Below, piece after piece: positions 33,840 to 59,231 of a DNA stretch of 64,000 nt. The DNA is from Galaxea fascicularis. Taxonomy: Eukaryota > Cnidaria > Anthozoa > Scleractinia > Euphylliidae. Position 1 is the first letter of the stretch; each line of letters starts with the position of its first letter. Location of the stretch: the NCBI GenBank assembly GCA_948470475.1, contig OX419346.1, positions 5,498,495 through 5,562,494 of the forward strand, written 5' to 3'. The notes beneath the pieces were generated by a model that had not been told where the DNA came from, did not search any database, and saw nothing but the letters and a program-made list of their open reading frames with translations. Made by a program: the position numbers and the translations under genes.

Positions 33840-35739
33840 ACTGCATCTTGGGAACCATATTTTGCTAAGTGTGACATTCAAGGAAACTTAGAAAGTTGAA
33901 CTATTTTATATTATGGGGCAAGATCTGAAAGGGCCTGACTGAGCGAAGTTACCTTGGTATATTCCCTTTTAGAAAAGGTGGTAGACAAAATTTCGATCTT
34001 CTGTTTGTGCTCCAGCTGTCCTACAGAAATAAAAGCCAGACACCAAACGGCCAAATCACCCCTGATGGGCTTTGAGTGGTACGGTGCCACAGGCAAGCTA
34101 GACGGAGCCTACATGTATATTCGAGTTTGAGGAAAACTGTGACCATGAAGTCTTTGTAAGGGACAGTTTGGTTTGAAACAGTAACTCATTTTTGCTGGAC
34201 ATGTTCAGCTAACAACCAGTGTGATCTAAGTGGCTTATAACTGTGAATTCACAAAACCTTGAACACTAAGAATTATTACTGGAGTGTTTATTGCTCTTTG
34301 CCATATCAGAAGCATGATGAAACCACAAGAAGAAACCACATAAAGTGATCAACATTACAGTTTGTGGTGTAGCCATCATGTATCTGATTATAACACCTTT
34401 TCTTTTGCAACACGGGACATTCCAGAAATATTTTTAGTGCTCATGGTTTTCTGTGTTTCGCAGTAATCAGTGATTTTGCTTTACTCTTTATTAGTTTTCT
34501 GTATGCATATATGGTAAACATTTGGGGGGGGGGGGATGGTAGGGATAGTGTGTCATTTCCATGCACTTTGTTCTGTTGAGTACCACTACCCCTTTCATAT
34601 TCTGCTCTTCATAGACCATAGGTTCAGTATCAAGACCCTGTCTCTGTTCTTCATCAGCTCCTCGGAGATAGTACATCTCATAACATTGTAGATTTATCTT
34701 GTTCTTTACCGGTATTAGAGATCTACCAAACAGAATGGGGATATAAATTATTAATTAAACATCAATGTCTTTGATAAAATTACTTGTCAGTAGTGAAGCA
34801 ACTGCCTTTAACTGAATTGTAAGCCTAACTGTTCCAGAAATTAGAGCAAAATAAAGAAACTGAAAGAAAAAATCTTTACAGACAGTTTGAGAGACACAGG
34901 GTTGCAAGAGGCTGGAAGTAACTGTGCTTCTAATACACATTCACTTGCATGGGCTGTAAGCGGCAAGTGGTGTATATCATGAGATTTGACCAATAAAAAT
35001 ATTTATATTTTGTTTAATTTTAGATCATTATTGCTTTATATTATTTTATGCCGGGTTGATGTGATGTCTTAACACTTTTTTTACCAGCCAAATGTATGTA
35101 GATGAATAAGAACATTCATTTTTAGAGGTATTTTCACTTCAATTGTAAGCTAAGGATGTTGGATTTATCCAACATGCTAAGTTCATCAGTTATTCCCTTC
35201 TTTGTCTGTTGAGCATTAGAGTGTCTCTGCCATGTCATGCATATCATTAAGACGACAACATTCTCTCTTCACTATTGACCTTGCTGGATGGAGGTAAATA
35301 ATCGTCAGGCCATTAGTTAACAGGTTATACCTGTTAATGGGTTCTAGGTACAATGATGCTGTGCAAAACGCATTTAGGATTTTGCACTGTCATGGTCCCT
35401 TTTCAACGTGTACTCCCTGGCATTTTGGAAAATAGAAATAATCGAAATAATGTTTTTAAAACTCCTTTTTACCTGCCTGATCTGTTGTTTTGCTTGTTTA
35501 ATTTCCTCACAAATTAAAAGGAAGAAAACCAGGTGATTTTAGCAGGTGCCCTCACCTGCAACTGTACAGTCAGGCTCACAAAATAAGTGCCAATCAGGTA
35601 AGTTATTAAAAGTAGTCAGGAAAATTTAACCAACCACAGCGTAGCTTTGACAACAATAAGTTTAAAAATATTCCAGAGTTGAGGCAAAACTAATACGAAC
35701 AGGTGGTGCTGCGCCTTGTAGCCAATTATAACAGCTGTT
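33840..35739. other. SMKR1-NRF1 intergenic region
   Basis: AT-rich, no gene or clear element; a G-run is at 34525-34534. Confidence 0.4.
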
Positions 35740-35967
35740 ACAAAAGAACTACCCAATCACAGCACGCGTTATACCGTGACAAGCCCTGCAGAACAGGGAA
35801 GATCCGGGCGCCCCGCAACTAGTTAGCACATGCGTGGCAGCGCCACGCCAGTTCGTTCTATTGAGCAGTCGCCATCGCGTTCTCCTTTCCGCGCAAGTCG
35901 GACGAGCATCTTCTTTGCGCAGATTCAGAACCTTTACCGAGTTATTTTGATCCTGCCGTCAAACCAG
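35740..35967 (+). promoter_or_regulatory. NRF1 promoter and 5' UTR exon
   Basis: A GC- and CpG-enriched segment that ends at the donor CCAG|GTATCTG (35967/35968), which pairs with the acceptor before 36381. It contains GCACATGCGTGG at 35827, two mismatches from the NRF1 palindrome, so autoregulation is possible. The exact transcription start is not visible. Confidence 0.5.
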
Positions 35968-36438
35968 GTATCTGTGACTGTGTTTTAGCTAGGGGTTTGG
36001 TCTTGTTTGAGCGGTAATGGAGCATTATTTGCCGTTCGCCAGTGTAAGTATTCAAAGGCGACGCTAATGTAGCAAGTGAACGATTTTACCAGACGAAAAG
36101 ATCGCTATTTTGGATCAAAAACGTCGGTTGTTAAGCCCTTGACTTGTCGCCGACAGTATCTAATCAATTGGTATTTGCCGGATGGTATCGGGGCTTTTCT
36201 CTTGATGTCCATTGATTTTTTGCAGGGAAAAACTCGCTTCAATTCGAGAATTTTAAAACAAATTTTATATTCATACGTGGAGTGAAAATTGAATGAACGG
36301 GAATCAAAGAACTGGTACGATCATTGTCTTGTCACCGGTCTCGCGCTGGCTTTGACTGTTTATTTTCACTCCTTTTACAGCAAACTGGCGCAAGTAAGCC
36401 TACATCAAGTTGGGTTATCCCAAGCTTTGTCTCAAAGC

Positions 36439-37905
36439 ATGACCCAGACTATCCAAATGTCCCATTCTATGTCCCAATCGATGAGTCAAATGTCCGACGA
36501 CGAACCCTCTTCGCCGGAGTCTACAACCTTCGATGGCTCGGACCTGTTAAATTCTACGGTAAGCGATGAAGTCACTGCACAGCTGGCCGCCGCCGGGCCT
36601 GTTGGCGTTGCTGCCGCGGCGGCCATTGCCACAGGAAAAAAGAGAAAACGACCGCATTCCTTTGAAACGAATCCGTCGATTCGCAAACGGCAACAAACAC
36701 GGCTTCTCCGAAAATTACGAGCCACCATTGATGAATATACAACGAGGGTGGGTCAACAAGCTGTTGTTTTGTGTGTATGCCCCGGCAAGCCAAATCCACT
36801 TTTCAAGGTGTTTGGAGCAGTTCCGCTTGAAAACGTGGTTAGAAATATCAAGCAGCTTATTCTTCAAGATTTAGAGCATGCTTTAGCTGAACATGCCCCA
36901 CCACCACCCCCAGAGAATCCTGACATCTACACCTTACCCCCTCTAGTCATAGATGGGATCCCAACTCCTGTTGACAAAATGACCCAAGCCCAGCTACGTG
37001 CCTTCATTCCAATGATGCTGCGGTATTCTACTGGTCGTGGGAAGCCTGGTTGGGGTAAAGATTCAACTAGACCAGCATGGTGGCCTTCCGATTTGCCTTG
37101 GCAAAATGTACGTAGTGATTGTCGCAGTGAAGACGAAAAAGCTAGGATTTCGTGGACAAATGCTCTGCGGCAGATTGTGAAGAACTGCTACAAGTACCAT
37201 GGGCGAGAGGATTTGCTGCCTGCATTCTCTGAAGGGGAACCACCCCAGCATCAGTATGTACAACAACCTCACCAAATGGTTCATACCATTTCAAATGCTG
37301 ATGGAACTGTTTCTCTAATTCAAGTAGATGCCTCAGGTGCTGTAAGCACATTGTCAGATGCAACAACATCGCAAACAGAAGCAACTCAAGCCGTAGCAAC
37401 TTTAGCAGAAGTAGCAGCAGCCACCCAAGTTGAGGTTAGCCTACCACATCCAGGACAAGGTGATGCTGTAACCATTGATCAAAGTGATTTGTCCCACACC
37501 GAAGCCATTGCACAAGCAGCTGTAGCCACACTGGCTGAAGCAACCTTAGCAGATGGAGGTCAAATTGTTTTACCAGAGCATGCTGCTGCTGCTGCAGCAG
37601 CTTTAGCAAATGTCCAGGATAACATGAACACTTCTAACATGGTGACCATCCCAGTTCAGGCTGCAGCATCACTCATGCAGATTCAAACCCACCATCTACC
37701 AGCAAGTACCCATTCACAGTACATGTCAGCGTCAGTACCTCAGGTAGCTATGGCACCTCATTCAATAATACAGACTGTAACCACCTCCACAATGGGAGGA
37801 CATGATGACCACACCCATATGGTGGACACGTGTGAGGGTGTGCCTGTTGCTACTCAAGCAGTTGAAGTAGTTACGCTCGAAAATGCCCAAGATCCTATGA
37901 ACTGA
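36439..37905 (+). CDS. NRF1: Nuclear respiratory factor 1 (transcription factor), coding region in one exon
   Basis: 488 codons plus stop, close to human NRF1 (503 aa). The frame is open further upstream, but a TTTTACAG acceptor precedes 36381 and the first ATG after it in this frame is 36439. The likely 5' UTR exon ends at 35967 (CCAG|GTATCTG). About residues 20-66 contain DDEPSSPE and DEVTAQLAAAGPVG, matching the vertebrate N-terminal region. Residues 67-71 (KKRKR) are the nuclear localisation signal. About 75-262 is the NRF1/EWG/P3A2 DNA-binding domain (SIRKRQQTRLLRKLRAT, VFGAVPLENVV, GRGKPGWGKDS, RQIVKNCYKYHGREDLL). The C-terminal half is the Ala/Thr/Gln-rich activation region with TVSLIQVD and a final QAVEVVTLE motif. 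NRF1 binds GCGCATGCGC-type palindromes in promoters of mitochondrial and housekeeping genes. The N-terminus has a local SQ/MS-rich stretch not seen in vertebrates. Confidence 0.96.
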   Translation: MTQTIQMSHSMSQSMSQMSDDEPSSPESTTFDGSDLLNSTVSDEVTAQLAAAGPVGVAAAAAIATGKKRKRPHSFETNPSIRKRQQTRLLRKLRATIDEYTTRVGQQAVVLCVCPGKPNPLFKVFGAVPLENVVRNIKQLILQDLEHALAEHAPPPPPENPDIYTLPPLVIDGIPTPVDKMTQAQLRAFIPMMLRYSTGRGKPGWGKDSTRPAWWPSDLPWQNVRSDCRSEDEKARISWTNALRQIVKNCYKYHGREDLLPAFSEGEPPQHQYVQQPHQMVHTISNADGTVSLIQVDASGAVSTLSDATTSQTEATQAVATLAEVAAATQVEVSLPHPGQGDAVTIDQSDLSHTEAIAQAAVATLAEATLADGGQIVLPEHAAAAAAALANVQDNMNTSNMVTIPVQAAASLMQIQTHHLPASTHSQYMSASVPQVAMAPHSIIQTVTTSTMGGHDDHTHMVDTCEGVPVATQAVEVVTLENAQDPMN

Positions 37906-38559
37906 TGCTACTTCGAGATGACTTGCTTGGTTTTGATCATTGAAATGGCTTTTAAGTCAATCACTTCCACTAACATTAACTTTTGACATTTCATTTTAAA
38001 CCCAGCTGTAACCAGCCTCTAATTTCTTGATGTAGTATCATCACTTTTTATGCCGTAGGAATGAAGGAAATGGTCTCTGGTCTGCAAATATTCCTCCAAT
38101 TAGCAAGAAGAGAAGCATGCATATAACTCTCAGTGAGCACACATTTGTCATTGGTTGTTGTATCCGTAATCACGGTTTGATACTGTAACAAAAATTAGAT
38201 TCTGGGGACTGTTAACTCCATTAAATGTGTTATTGTGTGTGCCCACCTTACAGGTACTTTAATTCTAAAGTGTTTTGTAAATTGGAATGATTGAGGATGC
38301 TTCCCTCATTAATTTTGTCATTAATTTAGAGACATGAATACCTTATTTGAATGCAAAAAAGTGAATTGCATTGCAGGCACTAATTACCGGTAAAAGTGAT
38401 TTTTACGGGTAGTCAGAATATTTTACTTTTCCACTGTTAGCTCAATCCAACAGTTCATTGGTTTTATTTTGGAACAATTCACAAAACTGTATGTGTATGA
38501 TTTTCAAGCCATTTCATAGCATGCTGGGGTTCTCTGTGGTGTTTGTGTACAGATGTGTA

Positions 38560-38780
38560 AATAAAGGCTTGATCAAAAGCTCTGATCGTTGAGGACATTG
38601 AAAAAATGTAAAACAGTGAGTAATATTTTGTTCAAGGTCCATGACTTCTAATGAAGCAAAGCTGATTAGTTTGCTTTTGTTTTCTGGTCAAATTCCACTT
38701 TAAATATTAATATTATTTTTCATTCTTGTTTCCCAATATTTAAAGCGAATGGTGAGAATTATTAGTTTTCGTGGAATAAA
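38560..38780 (+). promoter_or_regulatory. Candidate NRF1 polyadenylation signals
   Basis: Two canonical AATAAA hexamers (38560 and 38775) follow the NRF1 stop codon at 655 and 870 nt. Both lie in AT-rich 3' UTR-like sequence with no intervening coding potential. Confidence 0.45.
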
Positions 38781-38894
38781 AGTACAGTTTATATTTATTG
38801 AAAATGGTTCTTGATGCGTGTGCAAGGCAGAAGTTAGTCACCTTTTCTGTCAATGTTGATCTTGTTCTCGCAGACTATGTGTGGGAATTTGAAC

Positions 38895-39475
38895 CCTTTC
38901 ACTCTCAGGAGTGACCAATATGCAATTTCCTCTTGCAATAATTTAACATTACCGGTACATTGTCAAGCAAGTGATGAGAATAATGGATAAATCAACTAAG
39001 GTGTTTGATTGAACACCAAATTCTCAGAGATAACACAAGCCATGTATGGCAGACAGTAAGGAGACTTCATATTGGGATTATGGGAGTGAACAGTACACAG
39101 TCGGAGTAGTGGTTAAGATAGGATTAAAAGCCATTGGGTTTCATGAATAAATCAACTAAGATATGTTGTTTGATTGAACACCAAATTCTCAGAGATAACA
39201 CAAGCCATGTATGGCAGACAGTAAGGAGACTTCATATTGGGATTATGAGAGTGAACAGTACACAGTCGGAGTAGTGGTTAAGATAGGATTCAAAGCCATT
39301 GGGTTTCATGAATAAATCAACTAAGATATGTTGTTTGATTGAACACCAAATTCTCAGAGATAACACAAGCCATGTATGGCAGACAGTAAGGAGACTTCAT
39401 ATTGGGATTATGGGAGTGAACAGTACACAGTCGGAGTAGTGGTTAAGATAGGATTAAAAGCCATTGGGTTTCATG
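38895..39475. repeat. Three tandem copies of a roughly 165-bp unit derived from a MITE
   Basis: AATAAATCAACTAAG begins units near 38984, 39146 and 39311 with a period of 165 bp between the last two. Each runs through GCCATGTATGGCAGACAGTAAGG to GCCATTGGGTTTCATG. Copies differ by only a few bases. The left flank (38895-38983) carries the AGAGTGACCA-type MITE head. Confidence 0.9.
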
Positions 39476-42422
39476 TAGCAAGTGCCTCTTCTACAAGGGA
39501 TGGCTACGGCATATCTAAGGTCACTACTGGCAGTCATAAATTGGTTTGCTTAGAGTTTGTTGGACAGGTTGTGAATTCAGATGGCAGTTTTGTGTCACTT
39601 TTTGGTGGGATACATTAAAAAATGGAGGGTCAGTTTGTTTTCACAATTTGTTATCAGTGAAACTTTGCAATTTGTAAACAAGAGGTTGATTTGACTGAGA
39701 ATTTCTGAGACAACCCTACAAGTGATTTTGTGCTAAAATAAGGCAATGTAAAACAGAGCTTGGTGTAAAAGGGGCACTTGTAACAAATTTCGTTTTATTG
39801 ATGGTACAAGTGATTTGAGTACCTTCGTAAAAATATCCAAGGAGAACATGCTAGCTCAGATGAAAGATGTATCCCCATGTTTGCAACCATTTCACATGCA
39901 CATGTTGTAGATCAAAATGAAATTCAGGGTGAAATCAATTTCCATTGTCTCATGCATCATGAATAAATAGTTTATTCAAAGGAAATTGAGATTCAAACTC
40001 GAAATCATTTTGACCTACAACACATTGCCAAAGTTGAAGTTTGAGCAAACACAAGTACATGAGCCATTTACATAGTATACATCATTATGCAACAATAAGA
40101 GCTTCATCCCCAAGCAGATATGCATAGATGAGTTCTACAAGCACTCCCAAATTTGAAAAGAGACACATGATTATCCAAGGTTAGTATATACCACTCAAGG
40201 GAATAGTGCTTTTCATGCATTCTGACTGGTTAACATGGAGGTGATTAGCAAAGTACTATTCACCTCCAAGCAGCCGAAGAGAAACAAACTGGCTTCCCGT
40301 TTTGGTTTCTGAAGAGGAAACTGTTTGAAAAACCGCTAGTTATTCAGCTTATGTGGTATATACTAAAACACTTATTCACCTCAATGTTGGTGAAAGTGGG
40401 GATATTTACCTCACCGCTTTGCGGCTCTATTCACCTTCAATTCGGTGAATAATTGTTAATTATTACTTGAGACATTTTGAGTAATGATTATTGCTAGGAG
40501 AATTAACAGGTCTCCAGGCTAATACAACTCAACAATTTACTACTTTGTCACCTTAACTGTTCCCTTAAAGCTTCAACTTCACAACATGAAAAAAGTTAAC
40601 AAATTTCTTTATTTCAATTGATTTTTTAAGCAGAAGTTTCCATTTTCTTAAATTACAACTTGAATGTTTCACATTATTTTACTTTGGAAACCTGCAAAAA
40701 ATTCACTGATGCCTAATACACAGTAGGTTTAATATAATAATATCATAACTTATGGTAACTGCAAACAGACTCTCCCACATAACCATGTTGGTAAACTGCA
40801 AGCTGACATGGTAAGACAGTAAATAGATGATTAACCTATCAAAATACAAGGAATACTTATAAGTTTTTATTATTCACTTTGGACCAGGACACAAATCAAA
40901 CCAAATGATTTGACCACACCGTCAACATAATTTAAACAGAACCACAATAAAGTAACACTTAAGATTTCACAGCCAAGACTCATAGATTACCTTTGCAAAT
41001 GGTAGGGTGCTTTCATTTACCACATAAAAAAAACACACTTGCAATATTGCCAAAAATATCACAGATAAACATAACCCCATAATTCAATACCAAAATATTT
41101 TTCATCTTGGACAAATTTAAAATAACCAAAAATATGATTCTTTTTTTTCATTTTCCATAAATAACCATGATTTGAAGTAAACCAAAATTGCATTACCCTT
41201 GCTAAATCTCTAACTGAGAAACACACTCTATTCTTCTAACCAAAAAGCTAATCAACTGGCATCTAAATTCCAATAAATACTGTTTTGTGTGCCGGTCAAT
41301 ACCATGCTTCCTGACCCACACAACACAGAACCATAATTGCCAGAAAGAATCTCATAACCACAGGTAACAAGGCTGATAGGAGTCATAGATGTGATGAAGA
41401 GAGCCGAAAATTGTAAACGTGAAGAAAGTTATAAGAAGTTGAAAAACATCTAGACAAGCAGCACTTCTAAAGCGCATACAAGCCTGCGAATAATCAGTTG
41501 GTCCTTGGACAAAAGTCCGGTAAATTTTAGGTTTTGACCGGGATTTCTGACCAGATTGTTCACTTGTCTGGCTAACACTTGACCCTGGCTTGACAAATGA
41601 CCTGCTTATGGACAACAATATATTATTATATGCAGGCTTGACATAGACACTAAATTCACATTTGCACTAACAGAGTTCCATCACATGACCAAACATGCAC
41701 AGGGCAACTAGCAATTACCAACAAGATTAAGTGGAAGATGCTCTTTACAAATACCAAGATTACACTAATGGCAAAACAAAAACATAAAACTGAAAAGACA
41801 GATACAACCAACCAAGTGGCACAGGCTGTGTGGCAGCCCCCCAGTTGGTTTAAGTGGACTCCCATTTTCAAAACCCTACTTGCCAAAAATCAACACTCCA
41901 TTCCCACTTTTGGGGCCAAAACACATCTGCACCAATTATGGTTAATCCACTAGCTGTCTAGTGATGACCAATGAATTTACATGCAGTCTTGTTAATATTA
42001 ACTGGTGACAAGGAAGTGAAATATGACTCCCCAAAAATCAACCACACCGGAGGCTAATGCAGACTCAATCTGTGAGAACAAAATGGCTACCAACTGAGTA
42101 TGAGTGAACGAAGTTTAACATCAGATTTACAGGACAAAATTTTAATACACCAGTCCAGAGATTCATTGTGCTGATTTTGCAAAAGTCAAGAAACGATTCT
42201 ATTTCTCTAGTTAAAGGTCTAAAAACTAGAAAACTCTACAACACTATGCCTTGCAAAATGGCACAGCTTATAACAGTTAAATGTTTTAACTGTTACAGGT
42301 TCACAGTAGAGTGGCCAAATGTAAGGCAAAATACTACACATTCATTCATAAATAGTGACTTTAAAATGTTCCAGAATTTACAAGCATTATTGATGGCTTT
42401 TACGGATTCCAGTCCCTTGCCA
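39476..42422. other. Convergent intergenic region and AHCYL 3' UTR
   Basis: AHCYL 3' UTR extends leftward from 42422. TTTATT (AATAAA on the minus strand) occurs near 40609 and 40866 among others, so the end cannot be fixed. No gene seen. Confidence 0.4.
40180..40475. repeat. Dispersed repeat with TATATACCACTC / GTGGTATATACT ends
   Basis: Inverted ends (GTATATACCAC at 40184, GTGGTATATAC at 40352) and alternating TTCACCTCCAA / TTCACCTTCAATTCGGTGAATAATT words point to a degenerate DNA-element copy. Confidence 0.5.
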
Positions 42423-54719
<12,297 letters not shown>

Positions 54720-56394
54720 GCTCTCAGAAAACGATAGCCCCTAAGGTGAAAAACGCAGCAAATATGAGCGGAACAACTCAAAACAGAAAGACGAAACGTT
54801 AAACAAGAGCCGCAAAAACCTCTAGAGCCTTGAGATGAGGCGGCCTTTGTGCTGCAGCCGGAGATTTTTGAACACGATGATCAGCATCCGACGCCGCCAT
54901 GTTATTGTCATAATAGCAAGTGGCCCACACTGGCGTGGGGTCGAGGCGGCCAATCAGGATACAGGAAATACATGAAGTCCATATTCCCTTCAAGCGTTTT
55001 TCAAGTGATTTTCAGAGACAAAAACATTTTCAAAATACACATATGAAACATTTGCTCCTCACGGCAAAAACAGGAATTGCGATGCCGCACTACATCCAGA
55101 AAACTACAGATCACAAAAGCACCTGCACTGGAAATCGGAAGCACGTTTTAGTAATTGATGTCTGCCAGACTGTTCTTTGCCAAGAAATGACGTCACAACT
55201 ACGACGAAACAAAACGGAAGATGGTTCGGTGAAAGAAATATTTCGCTTTCAATTTTGACAGAGTAAAGTTAGCCGTTGTTTGTAAAGATACGTTTTGCGA
55301 TTTTGTAGTTTCCGTTCGCAAGAAAATAAATTGTAGCGACATGCTTGAAAATCCTCGGTCTTCCGTGCGAAGAAGCACACTCCAATGCGGAATAAAGGAC
55401 AAAAAAATCAACAATAAAAAAACAGCTTATGTACAGCCAACTGTGTCTGTTTCCTGTTGGCTGTCATCAGGAAAAACTTAACTTAAGTTTACAAATCGAC
55501 TTGTGCCAAATGGAAGACGCGTTAAAAAAAATATATGAAACTTATTTCGCGTTAATTGGGGCTCCTATTTTAACAGGCATAATAATGCGTGGGATCATAA
55601 ACGATTTTTTTAAAACTGTTAAAATTCCTTTCAGCTTTATTTCCCTTCATGGCTGGGCCACTGTACTGGAGTCTTCACGCTCCTCTCACCAAGAACGGCA
55701 ACTCTTTCAAAAATCGCCTTTTTCCGCAGAGGAAATTTCTCCGAGAGCAAACAACGTGCCTTTAGATTTATAATGTAGTATAGTATATTTTTCTATGGAT
55801 AACCCTCATGCTGATAACCTACGATAAGGCCAAATTTTATATTTGCTCTCAACTCCTGTTATGTCACCACTCAGATTCCCATTTCCCTTTTCCGTTTCCC
55901 GGGTTCTGACATTACCGACTTTGAACACGTGCTGAATTCATTCACAGTGATAACCAGCGAGGCTTTACTTGCCATTTAGTGGAAAGAGTGAGGCAGGTGA
56001 CATGATATCGATATATAAATGTAGTAATTCTTAAAGAAGGCTGTGGGGTGAGGCAGTCTGTAAAGTTTATTTTTTTTATCCACGTCGGAATTTCAGTAAA
56101 CGATGATCAACAGGAAGTTAGAGATACCACACGACAAAAGGTCCCGCGTCTTCTCGCGGGAGTCGATTTTCAAGCGCTTTTGTATGTTTTTAATATAATC
56201 TTGACAACCTAAAGAGGCCGCAAAACTTCCCAAAATTCAATTAACTAAAAGATTAAAGACATTGATAAGAACTCTCAGTTTACCCGAACAATCCGACAGT
56301 CCCCCGATCTCTCGTAGTCTCGTTCCCGTCTCCTCATCATTTCTGGATCAGTCAGTCATACCCCGATCCAGTAAGCGGACACCCTCGGTGATAA

Positions 56395-56890
56395 ACTTAG
56401 GCCCAATTCAGACGCTGAGCTTTTCATGATCGAAATTGCTATTGTGAAAGTTATTTTTCGTAGGATATTTGTCTAACAGAGCATGCTAAATTAAGTTCGG
56501 CTGATCAATTGAGTTCATCGTCTGAAATCGAAAGGCGGAATTTTCTTCATTGGGGTTGACACAACTCCAAACTAAGTTCGGCTCATGCATGAGCTCCGGG
56601 GAATAAAATAAGGATTTGTTCGAGTTTTTCCCAAGAGCCTCGAGGTGAAGTATTTCGTTAAAGAGTGAATTTTAATACATCGAAATCGGGGACTGAATCA
56701 AAGCCGATCTTCAGCCGTGCTACAGCAGAAATTTCTGGCTTGTATGGCTAGGTGGAAAGCACGGCCGAGCAGTTTCAAATTAAAATACTCTGTTCTTAAT
56801 TGGTTCAAACGCCGAACTTTTCATGAATTTAGTTCGAGTTATTAAGCTCCACTCAAGAAAAGTTCGGAGTATCAACTGGGCCAAGTGTCC
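56395..56890. repeat. Dispersed AAGTTCGGCGTTT-like repeat, copy 3
   Basis: Repeats AATTAAGTTCGGCT, CTAAGTTCGGCTCATG and GTTCAAACGCCGAACTTTTCATG, in both orientations. Ends GGCCCAATTCAGACG and CAACTGGGCC. Confidence 0.55.
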
Positions 56891-57708
56891 GTTTACGAGA
56901 GGTGGCGTGTCACGGGCCTTAATTAAGCCGCACTGCAGTAGGTAAAGTGTACCAGTAATATCTTTTATCGGAATTCTTAAGTTTACGTTGCATTAACAAA
57001 CAAAAACATTAAACAGAGGGCATTTGAATGGACACTGAAAACATCTGAAAAACTATCTGCTGTCGCTAACTAGAGAAACAAATCGACAGATGTGCAGTAC
57101 AAATGGATGAAAGCTATAGTTTGGACTGGACTTTCACGAGGTCCTTCAGTTCAAGAGAGGTTACGTAGCACATGGAGCCTCAAAGAAGTGTTCTCTTTCG
57201 TTAAGGATAGCTGTTAGCTTCATAGGAGGGTATGAATAAGGTCCGACAGCGAAAGCACAGTTTATCTCACAATGTGCAAGCTCGTACAGTATTCAGAGTC
57301 CTCGTTCTCCTTGTCCAGCGGTCGGAAAAACAAGAGACAATGAAAAGATCCGGGGCCGACCTGTGGCCCGTTTCTCGAAACTGCCGGAACCTTTTCGGGC
57401 CCGAAAAACCATTTCTAAAATTGCGATCCACTTATTCTAAAAAGCTGATCTTTTGCTATGATTTCAAGATAGGAAAGGGCAAATTTGTTGCAAAATGTCA
57501 TGCCTGGAAACGTCTTCGTTTTTAAGAAACGTACAAAATTATGGCACTCGACATAGGCCTGAGAAGTTTCGGGATCTTCGATAAACGCGCCCCTGATCTG
57601 TTAGCTATGGACCACTAGAGAAGTGATGGGAGAAAAGCCAAAAACAATTAATGCATGGAACCAAGAAAAGGAAAACGCTGAGGGTGTCCACTGCCCAAAT
57701 AAATCTTG

Positions 57709-57889
57709 TATAGAGCGTTTTCACATGACGTCACGGCGATTACGTTGGTGCACCAAAACAAAGGAACGGCGACCATATTGGTGTACCAGGCTGACCCTCT
57801 GGGAATTGATCTCTATTTTTATGCAAATACTTTCTTTTGTTTAATTTAACCAATATGGCCACTAGTTACGTGAGTGGAAACGCCCTATA
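57709..57889. mobile_element. 181-bp MITE with GCGTTTTCACATGACGTCA ends
   Basis: Left GAGCGTTTTCACATGACGTCA and right TTACGTGAGTGGAAACGCCC are imperfect inverted repeats flanked by TATA on both sides. Confidence 0.75.
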
Positions 57890-58316
57890 AACAATTGGCG
57901 TAAAAACAATATGGTACAAGCTAAAACACCAACCCCCCTCCCCCCTCTTAGTCCAAAAATATATGACTGTTTTTCGTTCATTCATTTGTTCATTTGTTGC
58001 TAAACCAATCAGAAACGAAAACGTAACGGATCTTTCGAGAGTCACACTTTTCTTCAAGCATACGCAGTAAGGAGCGAAATCTCGAGGTACGAGAATTAGC
58101 AGTACGCATGCGTGGCCGTAGCATGTATTGTCGTCAAAAAAGGGATAACATTTGTTTGGACCATGACACACGCACCCATAGGCTTATAAAGAATTAATAT
58201 GCAAAAGCTTTAGACAACGAATGTCTTAACAAGCGTAACTTAAAGGTGTTCAATAATGGCCGGGTGACATTCAAAATAACCAAAAAAGTATAAACGTAGC
58301 AGCTTCCCTTTTCAAA

Positions 58317-58533
58317 GGGGGCTGATTACATATCCCGGACTGCTCCGGTTGGCCGGGCTGGCTGGGTTTGCAGTTTTTTGGGCTCAGTACGTTTACCGGG
58401 CTGGTTCGATTTGCCGTTATCTTGGCACGTTTACCGGGCTGGTTCGATCACTTTGCCGTTATCTCAGCTTGGTTGTCATGTCAGTCACGATATAATTTTT
58501 TTTTTTTCAGCCCGGCTCGTGTAATCAGCTCCT
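58317..58533. mobile_element. MITE with GGGGCTGATTACA ends and internal direct repeat
   Basis: Ends GGGGCTGATTACATATCCCGG and CCCGGCTCGTGTAATCAGCTCC. Inside, ACGTTTACCGGGCTGGTTCG occurs twice. Confidence 0.75.
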
Positions 58534-59049
58534 AATCTCGGCACATCGTTCCATATCGACGCATGTGATCAGCAACTCAGTTCTCGATTACTTACTTCCT
58601 TACAAAGTAGTTTAAGAAGACAAGCGCTTATGAGCACAACAAATGAATTCATAACCTGCAGAAGGTGTACCGCCTTAACACTATGTTTTATTTTTCCTGA
58701 TTAAAGCGAGAGATTCGTTTACGCTGTTCAATAAAAATAATACGCTTTTGGTCGGTTTCTTTTTTATTTCGCATATTAAAAAAAACAACGGTTCGATCAT
58801 TGAATGATTTAATGTGTTGGTGTTCGGGCTTGAAGATTACATTAAAAGCCAGCAATTCATTCATAATTGATATAGCTGGGACGTATTTCTTGGCTCATGA
58901 GATAATTAAAATGCCTGGTGAATGTGCCAAAAACGCTTTCAAGTAATCGAGTCGTGAAAAAGGTTCTGAAGATTAGGAAGGAGAGTATTCAGGAGTTGTT
59001 GACTAGATGCGGGCGATATGGCGAAATATTAAAATATATAACAGACGAC

Positions 59050-59225
59050 TAGTTAGCCCTGGTCTTCTCATATTTCTCACTACTAGTTCAGGGAATTTGG
59101 TTAAACATAAGACATTTCACGTTTGCTGATCATTTTCTTTCTTCTCATAACCTATGTGTTAGCTTAAATAGTGCCACTTTACAAAGAAAGTAGGTTTTGG
59201 TCACTGTTGGGGCTTAAAGGTTAAG
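59050..59225. repeat. AAGCCCC-type repeat, copy 2
   Basis: Matches 50825-51035 over the ACTAGTTCAGxGAATTTGGTTAA and CATAACCTATGTGTTAGCT blocks. Confidence 0.7.
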
Positions 59226-59231
59226 AAGTAG

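Noticed and set aside
36324..36569. Overlapping 81-codon frame through the NRF1 5' region
   Set aside because: Out of frame with NRF1, starts at a non-ATG codon; consistent with a chance overlap.
55447..55470. Possible third hammerhead core (CTGATGA ... GAAAC on the minus strand)
   Set aside because: The intervening CAGCCAACAG cannot form stem II; at best a decayed copy.
55510..55773. Small plus-strand gene beginning MEDALKKIYETY
   Set aside because: No recognised family, no supported downstream exon; could be chance.
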